The notes: generated by a model not told the origin, from the sequence alone. A stretch of 55,643 bases of DNA from Nocardia neocaledoniensis (GCF_029868625.1 NZ_JARWOJ010000133.1:1-55643), one strand, 5' to 3'. Shown: positions 15,931 through 25,284, counted from the first letter of the stretch. Translations and numbers: made by a program.

Positions 15931-17259
15931 ATGGGCCGGGTGATGAGCGGCGACTCCGGAACGCGGCTCCGGAGCTGGTCGGCGCGTGGCGCCTTCGTGT
16001 TCGCGGCCCTGACAGCGGCGATCCCGATCCTGTTCGCGGGCGTGGCGGGAACCCTCGGTGTGCTGATCGTCGGTACCGGCGGCGTGGTCGTCACGATCGC
16101 CGCGCTGTACTGGTTCCTGACCAGGTACGGACTGCTGCGCTGGGTGGCGCTGGCGATCGCGGCGCTCACGCCGATTGTCGTCGTGATCGTGTTCGTCCGG
16201 GCCCGGCTGCTGTGGGTGGTGGTGCTCGCCGTCGCGGCGGCCCTGCTCGCGGTGGCCTGCGCGCGCGTCGCGCTGCGCGCCCGACCATCACCCGCCGCGT
16301 CCGCCGTGCCTGCCCCGCCGGCCCGGCGCCCGTTCCTGATCATGAATCCGCGGTCCGGCGGCGGAAAGGTCGAGAAGTACGACCTGCGTCGCCGCGCCGA
16401 AGAGCTGGGCGCGGAAGTAGCGCTGCTCGACGGCGAGGTCGATATCGAGGAGCTGGCCCGGCAGGCCGTCGCGCGGGGCGCCGACCTGCTCGGAGTCGCG
16501 GGCGGTGACGGGACCCAGGCGCTGGTGGCCGGTGTCGCGGCCGAGCACGATCTCCCGTTCTTGGTGATCAGCGCCGGGACACGGAACCACTTCGCGATGG
16601 ACCTCCACCTGGATCGCGATGATCCGGCCGCCGGGCTCGACGCGCTCCGTGACGGCGCGGAACTGCGCGTCGACCTGGGCCGCATCAACGGCCTGCCGTT
16701 CATCAACAACGCGTCGTTCGGCGTCTACGCCGAGATCGTGCGCAGTCCCGCCTACCGTGACGACAAGACCGCGACGGTCCTGCACCTACTGCCCGATCTG
16801 CTCGCCGGCCACACCGGCCACCGGCTCGTCGCCCGGATCGACGGCACGACGGTCGCCGGGCCGCAGGCGATCCTGGTGAGCAACAATCCGTACCGCACGG
16901 GCGATCTCGCCGGCCTCAACCGCCGCGATCGGCTCGATCTCGGCATGCTCGGCGCGGTCACCGTCTCCGTCGCGGGCACCCGCGACGCGGTCGGTCTCCT
17001 CCGGCACACCCGCGGCCGCGGGCTCACCCAGCACACCACCACGCAGGTCGATGTCGACGCTGACGCGCCGCAGATCCCGGTCGGCGTCGACGGTGAATCC
17101 CGCCGGTTCGACACGCCCGTACGCTGCGTCATCGAGCGGGGCGCGCTGCGCGTCCGGGTGCCGCGGAACCGGCCGAGCGCGCCGCCCGCACCGCCGACGA
17201 TCGATTGGCTCCGCCTGCGCGACTTGGCCCTTCGCGGCGATGCGGGGACGACGCACTGA
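15931..17259 (+). CDS. Diacylglycerol/lipid kinase (DAGK catalytic domain) with N-terminal membrane region
   Basis: A 442-residue protein. The first 110 residues hold about four transmembrane helices. From about residue 132 a DAGK catalytic domain follows: FLIMNPRSGGGKVEKY, then GVAGGDGTQALVA (the GGDGT nucleotide motif near residue 193) and ISAGTRNHFAMDL. The C-terminal half is a YegS-like beta sandwich (FINNASFGVYAEIV). It should phosphorylate a lipid or sphingoid-like substrate at the membrane using ATP. The start may be ATG 15931 or ATG 15943, the latter with GGGCCGGG just upstream. Membrane-fused forms are known in actinobacteria. Confidence 0.82.
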   Translation: MGRVMSGDSGTRLRSWSARGAFVFAALTAAIPILFAGVAGTLGVLIVGTGGVVVTIAALYWFLTRYGLLRWVALAIAALTPIVVVIVFVRARLLWVVVLAVAAALLAVACARVALRARPSPAASAVPAPPARRPFLIMNPRSGGGKVEKYDLRRRAEELGAEVALLDGEVDIEELARQAVARGADLLGVAGGDGTQALVAGVAAEHDLPFLVISAGTRNHFAMDLHLDRDDPAAGLDALRDGAELRVDLGRINGLPFINNASFGVYAEIVRSPAYRDDKTATVLHLLPDLLAGHTGHRLVARIDGTTVAGPQAILVSNNPYRTGDLAGLNRRDRLDLGMLGAVTVSVAGTRDAVGLLRHTRGRGLTQHTTTQVDVDADAPQIPVGVDGESRRFDTPVRCVIERGALRVRVPRNRPSAPPAPPTIDWLRLRDLALRGDAGTTH

Positions 17260-17690
17260 GGACGCCCCGATTCCGGCGGATCACTCGCTGCCGGCCATGC
17301 GCAGGATGAACGGCGGGAGAACAGCACAGGACAACGGGCCACTCGCGCTGTGATGACCGCGACAACGCGCGCCGGCTTCGGATGAACAAAAATATCGGCG
17401 GACAATACTGTGCACGACTGATTCCATCCGAAATATTCTGCGGGACAGCCGCAGTCCATCACGTCCTCGTCGATGAGCGCGCGCGGCGGAGTTTTGTTCA
17501 GCGAAACCGGTGACGGCTGTCACAGGCATGAATTCCGACCTCCCGGTTATAGCATCAGATCCGCCGAGACTTCCCGGAACATCTGCCGCCGAAGTACCCG
17601 CGCACCAGTGGTGACACATCGACGTGCCCCCTCTTTTTCGAATCCACCTTCTGCCGTTCCGGCAGGTATTCGTCACGAGGTGAACCGGTC
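17260..17690. other. Intergenic region upstream of the acyltransferase/glycosyltransferase cluster
   Basis: Over 400 bp, less GC-rich than its surroundings, without a supported gene. It holds -10-like boxes (TACTGT 17406-17411; TAGCAT 17550-17555) and a short inverted repeat GTGAC-GGCT-GTCAC at 17510-17523, a possible regulator site. It most likely carries the promoter of the unit starting at 17691. Confidence 0.4.
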
Positions 17691-19112
17691 ATGGAATACA
17701 CCCATTTGTCCGAATTCGAGATTCGTTCCGGCACGTTGTCGCTCTGGACGCCGGAACTCCCCGCGGACGCGTGGCAGCCCGACGACCGACCACTGTCCAG
17801 CGTGCACGCCGGCTATTGCGCGAGCATCGACCCCGCCGACCCGCGGCCCGGCCGTGGCCGCTGGATCGGCACCGTCTTCGAGATGGACGCTCCGCTCGAT
17901 CGCGCCGCGTGGCGCGAGACCCTGCGCCGCTGGCATGCCAGGCACGAAGGGCTGCGCACGACGGTGCGCGCCGACGGCGAGGGCGAGCCCCGCAGGCTCC
18001 TCGCGCCCGCCACCGCGGTCGACATCGCCGAACAGGTGGTCGACGGACACACCGACGGGGCCCGTATCAACGAATTCCTCTGCGGTGCACTGGAACTGCG
18101 CCTGTCACCGCTGGTGTGGCCGCATCTGCTCGCCGTGACCGTCGAACACACCGCGACCGCGGACTTCACCGTGCTGGTGGCCGCGGACCACTCGGTGCTG
18201 GACGCCTACTCCCAGGCCATCCTCATTCTGGAGCTGCGCACCCTCTACAGCGAGGTGCTGGCGGGCGCGCGGCCACGTGAATCGGCCACGTTCGGTAGCC
18301 CCGCGGACTTCGCGGTCGCCGAACGGGCCGCCGCCGCCCAGCTCGACACCGAGTCGCCCGCCGTGGCGGTCTGGCGGGAGTTCCTCGCCGGCGACGACGG
18401 CACCATGCCACGGTTCGCCCCGCACGCGCACCGGCCCGTGGCCGCCGAACTCGCGCAGCCGAGTGTGTCGCGGCGGGTGATCGCGCTCGACCGGCTCGAG
18501 CAGATCGAGGCAGCCCTCGACCAGGTGCGGCATCGGATGTCGGTGGCGGTGTTCGCCGCACTGGCCGTGGCCCATCAGCGCCGGTTCGGCACGGAGCGGA
18601 TGCGCACGGTGATGCCGATCGCCACCCGGCCCGACCTGCGCTGGCTGGAAGCGATGGGCTGGTTCGTCAATGTCGTCCCGGTCGACATCCGGCTCGAGGC
18701 GGGTGCGGGGATGACCGCGGCGATGGAGAGCACACGCACGGCGTTGCGCCGGTCGCGGACGGCCAACGACGCGTCGTGGTGCCGCGTCCTGGACATCCTC
18801 GGTGTGCGGGACACGCCCCGGTTCGGCATCTCGTTCCTCGACATCCGCGTGCTACCCGGCTACGAGCTGGTCGCGGACCTGCGCGGACGTACCCTGCGGG
18901 CCGAATCGTATTCGAGCGACGAGGTGTTCCTGTGGATCGTGCGCGCCGCCGACGGCCTCTACGTCTCCACCCGCTACCCCGCGGGCCTGCCCGCCGAGGT
19001 GATGGACGAGTTCCTCACCGCCTTCGGCGAGGCGCTCTCGGAGATCACGGCGGCGGTCCACCTCGACGCGCTCGCGCCCGTCACGGCGCCGGTCGTCGCG
19101 CAGGCGGTGTGA
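17691..19112 (+). CDS. Condensation-domain / PapA-like acyltransferase
   Basis: A 473-residue protein of the NRPS-condensation/PapA superfamily. The catalytic H-x3-D is H167SVLD171 (AADHSVLDAYSQ), with Ala in place of the usual final Gly. Before it come FEMDAPLDRAAWRETLRRW and HEGLRTTV, typical of the family; the later MPIATRPDLRWLEAMGWFVN corresponds to the RP-x4 segment before the second lobe. PapA enzymes transfer fatty acyl groups from CoA or carrier proteins to sugar or diol hydroxyls. No NRPS or PKS is adjacent, so an acyl-CoA donor is likely. GAGGTG precedes the ATG, and a glycosyltransferase follows by 4 nt. Confidence 0.85.
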   Translation: MEYTHLSEFEIRSGTLSLWTPELPADAWQPDDRPLSSVHAGYCASIDPADPRPGRGRWIGTVFEMDAPLDRAAWRETLRRWHARHEGLRTTVRADGEGEPRRLLAPATAVDIAEQVVDGHTDGARINEFLCGALELRLSPLVWPHLLAVTVEHTATADFTVLVAADHSVLDAYSQAILILELRTLYSEVLAGARPRESATFGSPADFAVAERAAAAQLDTESPAVAVWREFLAGDDGTMPRFAPHAHRPVAAELAQPSVSRRVIALDRLEQIEAALDQVRHRMSVAVFAALAVAHQRRFGTERMRTVMPIATRPDLRWLEAMGWFVNVVPVDIRLEAGAGMTAAMESTRTALRRSRTANDASWCRVLDILGVRDTPRFGISFLDIRVLPGYELVADLRGRTLRAESYSSDEVFLWIVRAADGLYVSTRYPAGLPAEVMDEFLTAFGEALSEITAAVHLDALAPVTAPVVAQAV

Positions 19113-19116
19113 ACCG

Positions 19117-20373
19117 ATGCGAGCACTGTTGGCTTTCACCGGCAGCCGGGGCGACGCACAGCCCGGTATCCTGCTGGCGCGCGCCCTGCGCGCCCGCGGG
19201 CACGAGGTGACCCTCGCGCTCGCGCAGAACCTCGTCGACTTCGCGACCGAGCGCGGGGTACCCGCCGTTCCGTTCGGCCGGGACAGCGCCGAGCTGCTGC
19301 GCGCCCAGCGCGGAGACCCTCGACTCGGTTCCCACAATCCGTGGTCACGCGCGCGGGCCGTGCTCGACCTGCAGCGGCGCGGGGTGCCGGAGATGGTCGC
19401 CGACCTGCGCGAACTCGTGGCCGGTCACGATGTGATGGTGGCAGGTATGGCGGGCGAGGAGGCCGCCGCGGCGGTGGCGCGCGAGACGGGGCGGCCGTTC
19501 GCGGCGATGCATTTCTTCCCCATTCAGGCCAACACGGTCGTCCCGGTCGTTCCGGCGCGGTGGGCGGAGCGGGTCCCTGGCGTCGTGCACCGCTGGGGGT
19601 GGTCGGCGCTGGCCCGCGCGCGGGCCGCCGCGCTGGCCCCGGTGCTGACGCCGGGCGAACCACCCGTCCGAGTGCGCATCCAGGCGTACGACCCCGCGCT
19701 GTTCCCCGGCCTGCGCGACGAGCTGCCCGGACCGTTCACCGGATTTCCGGTCGACGCCGACGGTTTCCTCGCCGCGGCGCCGACCGATCCCACCTCCGGT
19801 GGCGATGCCACGACGGCGGTCCACCGGTGGCTGGCCGCCGGTTCCGCACCCGTCTACGTGGGGTTCGGCTCGATGGATGTCGGCGATCCCGTCGAGTTCG
19901 TCGCCATGCTGCGGGAGGTCTGCGTGCGCCGCGGCAGCAGGCTCCTGCTGGCCTCGGGGTGGGCCGCCATCGCACCCCACATGGACGCCGACCTGGCCGT
20001 GGTGGGCCAGGTCGGCCCCGCCCCCGGGTTGGCGCAGTGCGTCGCCGCGGTGCATCACGGCGGCGCGGGCACCACCGCCGCCGCATTGAGAGCCGGTGTG
20101 CCGCAGGTGATCTGCGCGGTTCAGGCCGACCAGCCCTACTGGGGACAGGCACTGCGGCGACGTGGACTGGCGGCGACCACCCCGGCCCGCACACTCACCG
20201 CCGCGCGGCTCGCCTCGCTGCTCGACCGCGTCACGACCCCCGAGGTGCGCCGCCGGAGCACCGACTACGCCACGACCTTCACCACCGACGGTGTCGAGCG
20301 CGCCGCCGACGCTGTCGCGGCACTGGCTCCGCTCGTGCCCGAATTCATCGACGCCGCAGGGAGAATGCCATGA
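19117..20373 (+). CDS. Glycosyltransferase, GT1 family (MGT/UGT type)
   Basis: A 418-residue GT-B enzyme. The N-terminal domain starts MRALLAFTGSRGDAQPGILL, the acceptor half. The C-terminal nucleotide-sugar half carries VYVGFGSMDVGDP and the GT1 hallmark VHHGGAGTTAAALRAGVPQV near residue 312, then ADQPYWGQALRR. Relatives glycosylate lipids, polyketides, sterols or glycopeptidolipids. It overlaps the ABC ATPase start (ATGA) and follows the PapA-like gene by 4 nt, so it is part of the same transcript. The likely product is a glycolipid, but donor and acceptor cannot be assigned. Confidence 0.88.
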   Translation: MRALLAFTGSRGDAQPGILLARALRARGHEVTLALAQNLVDFATERGVPAVPFGRDSAELLRAQRGDPRLGSHNPWSRARAVLDLQRRGVPEMVADLRELVAGHDVMVAGMAGEEAAAAVARETGRPFAAMHFFPIQANTVVPVVPARWAERVPGVVHRWGWSALARARAAALAPVLTPGEPPVRVRIQAYDPALFPGLRDELPGPFTGFPVDADGFLAAAPTDPTSGGDATTAVHRWLAAGSAPVYVGFGSMDVGDPVEFVAMLREVCVRRGSRLLLASGWAAIAPHMDADLAVVGQVGPAPGLAQCVAAVHHGGAGTTAAALRAGVPQVICAVQADQPYWGQALRRRGLAATTPARTLTAARLASLLDRVTTPEVRRRSTDYATTFTTDGVERAADAVAALAPLVPEFIDAAGRMP

Positions 20374-21317
20374 ACCCCGACATCGCCATCCGGATCACCG
20401 GACTCGGCAAATCCTACGGCGACTTCACGGCCGTGGACGCGGTCGACCTCACCGTCGCGGCGGGCACCGTCTTCGCCCTGCTCGGCCCGAACGGCGCAGG
20501 CAAGACCACCACGGTGCGGATGCTGGCCACCCTGCTGCGTCCCGATCGCGGCAGCGCCGAGATCTTCGGCTACGACATCGTGCGGGAGGCCACCGCGGTG
20601 CGCTCGATGATCGGGCTCACCGGCCAGTACGCCTCCGTCGACGAAACCCTCACCGCCGGGGAGAATCTGCGCCTGTTCGGCCGACTGCTCGGGCTCTCCC
20701 GCCGCGAGGCCGCCGCGCGCAGCATCGAACTGCTCGCGGAGTTCGAACTGAGCGCGGTCACCGATCGCCCGGTCGGCCGGTTCTCCGGTGGCATGCGGCG
20801 GCGGCTCGATCTGGCCGCGACGCTGATCACCGATCCCCCGCTGATCTTCCTCGACGAGCCGACCACCGGCCTGGACCCGCACACCCGCGACCGCATGTGG
20901 GGCATAATCCGCAAGCTCGTCGCCCGCGGTGCGACGGTTCTGCTCACGACCCAGTACCTCGAGGAAGCCGACGCCCTGGCCGACCGGATCGCGGTGATCG
21001 ACCGCGGCACCGTCGTCGCCGAGGGCACCGCCGCCGAACTCAAGTCCGCGATCGGTGAGCAGGTGCTGCGGCTGGAACTCGCCGACGTGGCCCAGTCCGC
21101 GCACGCCGAGGCCATCGTCGCCGGTCTCACCGGCGAGGTGCCCGAGGGCTCGTCCGCCGGGGTGCTGACCGTCGCGCTCGCCGACGCGGGCACCGCCGCC
21201 GACATCGTCGCGGCCTGCCGCGGCGCCGGCATCACCCTGCGTGGCTTCGCCGTCGACCGACCCGACCTGAACGAGGTGTTCCTCGCTCTCACCGGCACGG
21301 CGCGCGCCGCCGCCTGA
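20370..21317 (+). CDS. ABC exporter ATPase, DrrA type
   Basis: A 315-residue ABC ATPase with Walker A GPNGAGKTT near residue 40, signature FSGGMRRRLDLAATL near 140, Walker B LIFLDEPTTGLDPHTRDRMW near 160, and the C-terminal DrrA-type extension. DrrA proteins power export of daunorubicin, or in mycobacteria of phthiocerol lipids. The start overlaps the glycosyltransferase stop. With the following permease it should export the product of the neighbouring glycosyl- and acyltransferases. Confidence 0.9.
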   Translation: MNPDIAIRITGLGKSYGDFTAVDAVDLTVAAGTVFALLGPNGAGKTTTVRMLATLLRPDRGSAEIFGYDIVREATAVRSMIGLTGQYASVDETLTAGENLRLFGRLLGLSRREAAARSIELLAEFELSAVTDRPVGRFSGGMRRRLDLAATLITDPPLIFLDEPTTGLDPHTRDRMWGIIRKLVARGATVLLTTQYLEEADALADRIAVIDRGTVVAEGTAAELKSAIGEQVLRLELADVAQSAHAEAIVAGLTGEVPEGSSAGVLTVALADAGTAADIVAACRGAGITLRGFAVDRPDLNEVFLALTGTARAAA

Positions 21318-21338
21318 TCACGGAAGCCGAGGACCACC

Positions 21339-22160
21339 ATGACCGTCACCATCGTCGGGCGCACCGCGCCGCCGATCGAGCGCCGTCCCCGCGTCACCCA
21401 CGTCAGCCTGCGCGCCTCGCTGACCCAGTCGCTGCTCATGGCGTGGCGCGGCCTGCTCACCTTCCGCCACAGTCCGCAGCTGCTCTACGACGCCCTGCTG
21501 CTGCCCATCGTCGGGCCGTTGCTGTTCGGCAGCATCTTCGGCACGGCCATCGCGGGCAGCACGCAGGCGTATCTGCCGATTCTCGTCCCTGGCGTGCTGG
21601 TGCAGATCGTGCTCACCTCCTCCGTCGCGACGGGGGTCCAGCTGTCCGAGGACATCCGGTCCGGCGTGTTCGACCGCTTCGTCGCCATGCCCATCGCCCG
21701 CTCCGCACCGGTCGCCGGAGCGCTGCTGGCCGGGGCGACGCGGTATGTCATCGCCGCGACCACGGTGGTGCTCGTCGGCTTCGCCATGGGCTACCGGCCG
21801 GCCCACCCGGTGAGTTTCCTCGCCGGCGCCGCGCTGGTGGTGGTGGCGACCACCGCGATCAGCTGGTTGTTCGCGTTCATCGGGGTCACCGTCTCGCGGC
21901 CCGCCGCTGTGCAGGGCCTGTCGATGCTCGTGTTGACGTTCCTCAGCTTCGCCTCGAACGCCCTGGTGCCCGAGGCGTCGATGCCCACCTGGCTCGGCCA
22001 CGTCTCCGACTACAACCCGGTGTCGTACCTGGTGTCGGCAGTGCGCACGCTCGCCGAGGAAGGGACGGTCGGTGCCGACGCGGGCTGGTCGATCGTAGCT
22101 TCGCTCGTCGTCGTCGCCGTGTTCGCGCCCCTGACCGTTCGTACTCTGCGCGCTCGTTGA
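21339..22160 (+). CDS. ABC-2 type permease, DrrB type
   Basis: A 273-residue permease with a cytoplasmic N-terminal helix and six transmembrane segments (ABC-2 family). SSVATGVQLSEDIRSGVFDR, after the second helix, is the typical DrrB/ABC-2 motif, and ALVPEASMPTWLGHVSDYNP precedes the last helix. It should form the membrane part of the exporter with the upstream ATPase. The start follows AGGACCACC. It lies 11 nt before the second condensation-type gene. Confidence 0.88.
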   Translation: MTVTIVGRTAPPIERRPRVTHVSLRASLTQSLLMAWRGLLTFRHSPQLLYDALLLPIVGPLLFGSIFGTAIAGSTQAYLPILVPGVLVQIVLTSSVATGVQLSEDIRSGVFDRFVAMPIARSAPVAGALLAGATRYVIAATTVVLVGFAMGYRPAHPVSFLAGAALVVVATTAISWLFAFIGVTVSRPAAVQGLSMLVLTFLSFASNALVPEASMPTWLGHVSDYNPVSYLVSAVRTLAEEGTVGADAGWSIVASLVVVAVFAPLTVRTLRAR

Positions 22161-22171
22161 GAGGAGCCACC

Positions 22172-23545
22172 ATGACGCGCACCGCTCCCGCTGTCGCCCC
22201 CGTCGCCGCCGTCAACCGGCTCACCGCCGATGACGATCTGTTCCTCAAGTTGCACGGACTCTACGGCAACGCCCTGGTCAATCAGCTGGCCTGGCGGTTC
22301 GACGAACCGCTGGACCGTGACCTGCTCGACCGCTTCCACGCCCACCTCGCCCTCGGCTTCCTGGCTCGCCGGGTCCAGCGCACCCGGGTGCCGTTCGCCA
22401 GGCCCTATTGGCTTCCGGCTCCGGAATCGCTGCCCCTCGGCTGGGACTCGGAGCCCGTCGCCGACGACGAGATCCTCGACTGGTACTTCGCCCAGAGCCG
22501 GGTGGATTTCGACCCCGAGGCCGGCCTGGTGTGGCGATTGTCCGCGGCCCCGACCACGGCGGGCGGAACGCTGGTGTCCCTGGTGACTTCGCATGTCGCC
22601 TCCGACGGTGGCGCGGTGCTGTTCGCGGTCGGTGACGCGCTGGCCCGCCTGGACCGCGACGAGACGCCCGACCGCTCGGCGAGCTCCGGTGGCTTGGTGG
22701 GCGTCGCACCCCAGAACACGCTGAGCGCCGACCTTTCCGATGCCGGGGCGCAGCTCAGCGCGGTGGCCCGAGGCATCCGCGCGGCCTACTCGGCGCGCGC
22801 CGTCACCGAACCCGCACGCACTCCCCGCCCCGCGACCCACCGGCTGCCGCTCCCCGAGCAGTGGGCGCCCGCGGACATCGTCGTGCGGCTCGACCTCGAC
22901 CAGTGGGACTCCGTCGCGGCAACGCACGCGGGCACCACCAATGGTCTGCTGATCGCGCTCGGTGCCGGCCTGCTCGGCCGCAGTGGCCGCGTCGGCGACG
23001 CCGCCGACATCCGCGTCGACATCCCGCACTCGATGCGCACCGCGAACGACCCGCGCGCGAATGCCACCACCGGCCTGCCGATCTCGGTCCGCTACCGCGC
23101 AGCCGACCGCGTCGACCTCGGCGCGATCAGGGCGGCGGTCAAGCGCGCGGCGACCGCCTACCGCGACCCGGCGACGACCCCCGCCCTCCAGCACCTGCAA
23201 CCCCTGCAGATGATCCTGCCCCGGGTCGTCCTGCACCACTTCGCCCGCACCGCCAAGGCCCCGGAGTGCCTGTGCACCAACCTCGGCGAAACAGCCTCGG
23301 GGGTAGCCGATCTCGGCGGCCACCGGGCGGCGGAGGTCCTCATGCGCCCGGTCGTCTGCGTCAACGACCCGGCCATGTTCCGCCGAGTGGAAGCCGGCGT
23401 GAACCTGTCCTTCTCCACCGACGGCCACACCGTCACCCTCGCCGTCACCGCCGCCGATCCCGACCGCTTCCCCACCCGCGCCGCCCTCCGCACTCTGCTC
23501 ACCGCCGAATTCGACTCCTGGGGCCTCACACCCCACTACTGGTGA
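22172..23545 (+). CDS. Second condensation-domain/PapA-like protein
   Basis: A 457-residue protein with the complete catalytic pattern H141-VAS-D145-G146 (TSHVASDGGAV). The N-terminal part (DLFLKLHGLYGNALVNQLAW) and the C-terminal ECLCTNLGETASGVADLGG, where the family has its second-lobe motif, support a wax-synthase/PapA-like acyltransferase fold. It is more diverged than the first acyltransferase and shows little similarity to it beyond the active site. GAGGAG precedes the ATG. Last gene of the unit; a CPBP protease converges on it from 23615. Confidence 0.75.
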   Translation: MTRTAPAVAPVAAVNRLTADDDLFLKLHGLYGNALVNQLAWRFDEPLDRDLLDRFHAHLALGFLARRVQRTRVPFARPYWLPAPESLPLGWDSEPVADDEILDWYFAQSRVDFDPEAGLVWRLSAAPTTAGGTLVSLVTSHVASDGGAVLFAVGDALARLDRDETPDRSASSGGLVGVAPQNTLSADLSDAGAQLSAVARGIRAAYSARAVTEPARTPRPATHRLPLPEQWAPADIVVRLDLDQWDSVAATHAGTTNGLLIALGAGLLGRSGRVGDAADIRVDIPHSMRTANDPRANATTGLPISVRYRAADRVDLGAIRAAVKRAATAYRDPATTPALQHLQPLQMILPRVVLHHFARTAKAPECLCTNLGETASGVADLGGHRAAEVLMRPVVCVNDPAMFRRVEAGVNLSFSTDGHTVTLAVTAADPDRFPTRAALRTLLTAEFDSWGLTPHYW

Positions 23546-23614
23546 TCGACATGGACACCAGACTCCAGCGGTCCGATTCCCGCGTGGACGACGGCACTCG
23601 TGCCGCAGGCTTGG

Positions 23615-24520
23615 TCAGGGCTGCTCGGCTGCTCGCTCTTCGCCGCCGGGATTCGGAAGAGCGTGAGTTCGCTTGGCTCCCTGAACGACTGGTGCCGGGC
23701 TCCTGCGCATCAGCCACACCGCCGCGGCGAGCGTCAGTAGCCAGCCGATCACCTCGACAAGAAGATGATCGGTCGCGTCGGGAACGGATTGCAGCAGGTA
23801 CACCCGGACGCTGTTGATCGCTCCGTGTGCCAGGACGGCCGGCCAGACACTGCCCGATCGCCACCGAAGGGCGAGCAGCAGCGGCGCCCACGGCAGCATG
23901 CCCGCGAAATAGATGACGATGTCCCACGGTGGGCGATCGCCGATGACGGCGAGCACCGGAAGGTGCCAGACGATCCAGACCGCGCCGCTGACGAGGGCCA
24001 GTGGCCAGAATCCCCAGGACGCCGCGCGGGTCGCCAGCCAGCCGCGCCAGCCGAACTCTTCGCCGATCGCGAAGACCGACTGCATGAGGAAGACCGGAAC
24101 GACCCATACCGTCGCCGCCGCGATCTCGTCGAGCGGGTTGAGCGGCCAGATCCCCAGGGCCAGTGCGATACCGGTCTGGATCGCGGCGATCGCGGCGATG
24201 AGGCCGATGCCGATGGAGGCCCACCCGGGGGCGCCCCGCCACCCGGTGGCGAAGGTCTCCCGGAACGTGCCGGGTCGTCGAGCGAGCCACATGATGATCG
24301 CGGCGAGCAGCGGGGTCAGCTGCAGGATCGGAACGATCAGGTTGTCGACATCCGTGGGGACGAGCCGAAAGACCATCGGTACCGACAGCGCGTAGCACAG
24401 CACGATGGCGATCGCGAAGAACCACGCTACTTCGGCCGATCCGTGAGAACTGTCGCCCACACGCCCTGCCGTCATCGCTGCCCGCCAGTTCTGGCCGGAG
24501 AAGCCCCGCCTTCGCGTCAT
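23615..24520 (-). CDS. CPBP-family intramembrane metalloprotease
   Basis: A 301-residue protein with about eight hydrophobic segments. The three CPBP motifs are visible: EEFGWRG (E-E-x3-R), VWHLPVL (F/W-x2-H) and HGAINS (H-x3-N). In bacteria these proteases are linked to peptide maturation, bacteriocin self-immunity or lipid-linked functions. The ATG 24520 lies 6 nt after TACGGT, consistent with leaderless transcription. It follows a response-regulator gene on the same strand, 107 nt upstream, and may be controlled by it. Confidence 0.85.
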   Translation of the reverse strand: MTRRRGFSGQNWRAAMTAGRVGDSSHGSAEVAWFFAIAIVLCYALSVPMVFRLVPTDVDNLIVPILQLTPLLAAIIMWLARRPGTFRETFATGWRGAPGWASIGIGLIAAIAAIQTGIALALGIWPLNPLDEIAAATVWVVPVFLMQSVFAIGEEFGWRGWLATRAASWGFWPLALVSGAVWIVWHLPVLAVIGDRPPWDIVIYFAGMLPWAPLLLALRWRSGSVWPAVLAHGAINSVRVYLLQSVPDATDHLLVEVIGWLLTLAAAVWLMRRSPAPVVQGAKRTHALPNPGGEERAAEQP

Positions 24521-24526
24521 GCACGG

Positions 24527-24532
24527 ACCGTA
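24527..24532 (-). promoter_or_regulatory. -10 box TACGGT, leaderless promoter for the CPBP gene
   Basis: On the minus strand TACGGT is separated by 6 nt (CCGTGC) from the ATG, with no ribosome site. Confidence 0.5.
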
Positions 24533-24627
24533 GCAACATGTTTCGGTCTCCCGATTCCGGAAAGCCCCGGAGGTTCACCCTGAAAAGTCGCGTACCCGCG
24601 GAACGCAGCGACCGGCACGGGAACCCG

Positions 24628-25284
24628 CTAATCGGCTCGTACGCGCCTGGTGTCGTAGGCCCACATCGCGATCTCGACGCGGTTGCGGGCGCCGAGCTTA
24701 CTCATCAAGGAAGCGACGTGGCTCTTGACCGTACTCAGGCCGACGAAGAGCTCGGTGGCGATCTCGGCGTTGGTCCGGCCGCGTGCCACCAGCGCGAGCA
24801 CCTGCTCCTCGCGCTGGGTGAGCGGGTCGATGGGCTGGACAGGTCGCTGCGGCGTCTGGTCGGCGAAGGTGGCCAGCAGCCGGCGGGTCACGTTCGGGGC
24901 GATCAGCGCGTCCCCGTCGGCCGCCGCGCGGACGGCCTGCACGAGGAGCTCCGGTCCGGCGTCTTTGAGCAGGAACCCACGGGCGCCGGCGCGCAGCGCG
25001 CCGAGGACGTACTCGTCGAGGTCGAAGGTGGTGATCACGACGACCGCCATCGGGTGCGTGACGTCCGGTCCGGCCAGACGCCGCGTCACCTGGACACCGT
25101 CGAGGCCGGGCATCCGGATGTCGACGAGGAGGACATCGGGACGCAGCCGGGTCGCCAGGTCGAGCGCCGCGAGCCCGTCGGCCGCCTCTCCCACGACCTC
25201 GAGGCCGGGTTGCGCGCCGAGGATCATCACCAGCCCGGTCCGGACCAGGTCCTGGTCGTCGGCGACGACAACACGGATGCTCAT
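24628..25284 (-). CDS. Response regulator, NarL/LuxR type
   Basis: A 218-residue regulator. The receiver domain has the acidic pocket (VVVADDQDLVRTG), the phospho-acceptor Asp in LLVDIRMPGLDG near residue 54, a Thr in VVITTFDLDEY and Lys in GFLLKDAG. The C-terminal LuxR-type helix-turn-helix spans LTQREEQVLALVARG to LSTVKSHVASLMSKL. Its start overlaps the kinase stop by 4 nt, so the two form a two-component pair. Targets are unknown; the CPBP gene follows on the same strand. Confidence 0.93.
   Translation of the reverse strand: MSIRVVVADDQDLVRTGLVMILGAQPGLEVVGEAADGLAALDLATRLRPDVLLVDIRMPGLDGVQVTRRLAGPDVTHPMAVVVITTFDLDEYVLGALRAGARGFLLKDAGPELLVQAVRAAADGDALIAPNVTRRLLATFADQTPQRPVQPIDPLTQREEQVLALVARGRTNAEIATELFVGLSTVKSHVASLMSKLGARNRVEIAMWAYDTRRVRAD

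Noticed and set aside
19341..20369. Upstream extension of the DrrA-like ATPase frame through the glycosyltransferase
   Set aside because: Arg-rich shadow of the GT1 gene; ATG 20370 overlaps the GT stop in the usual ATGA way.
23592..23605. Small hairpin ACGGCAC/GTGCCG as terminator between converging genes
   Set aside because: Arms of about six bases with an almost absent loop and no U-run; too weak to list as a feature.
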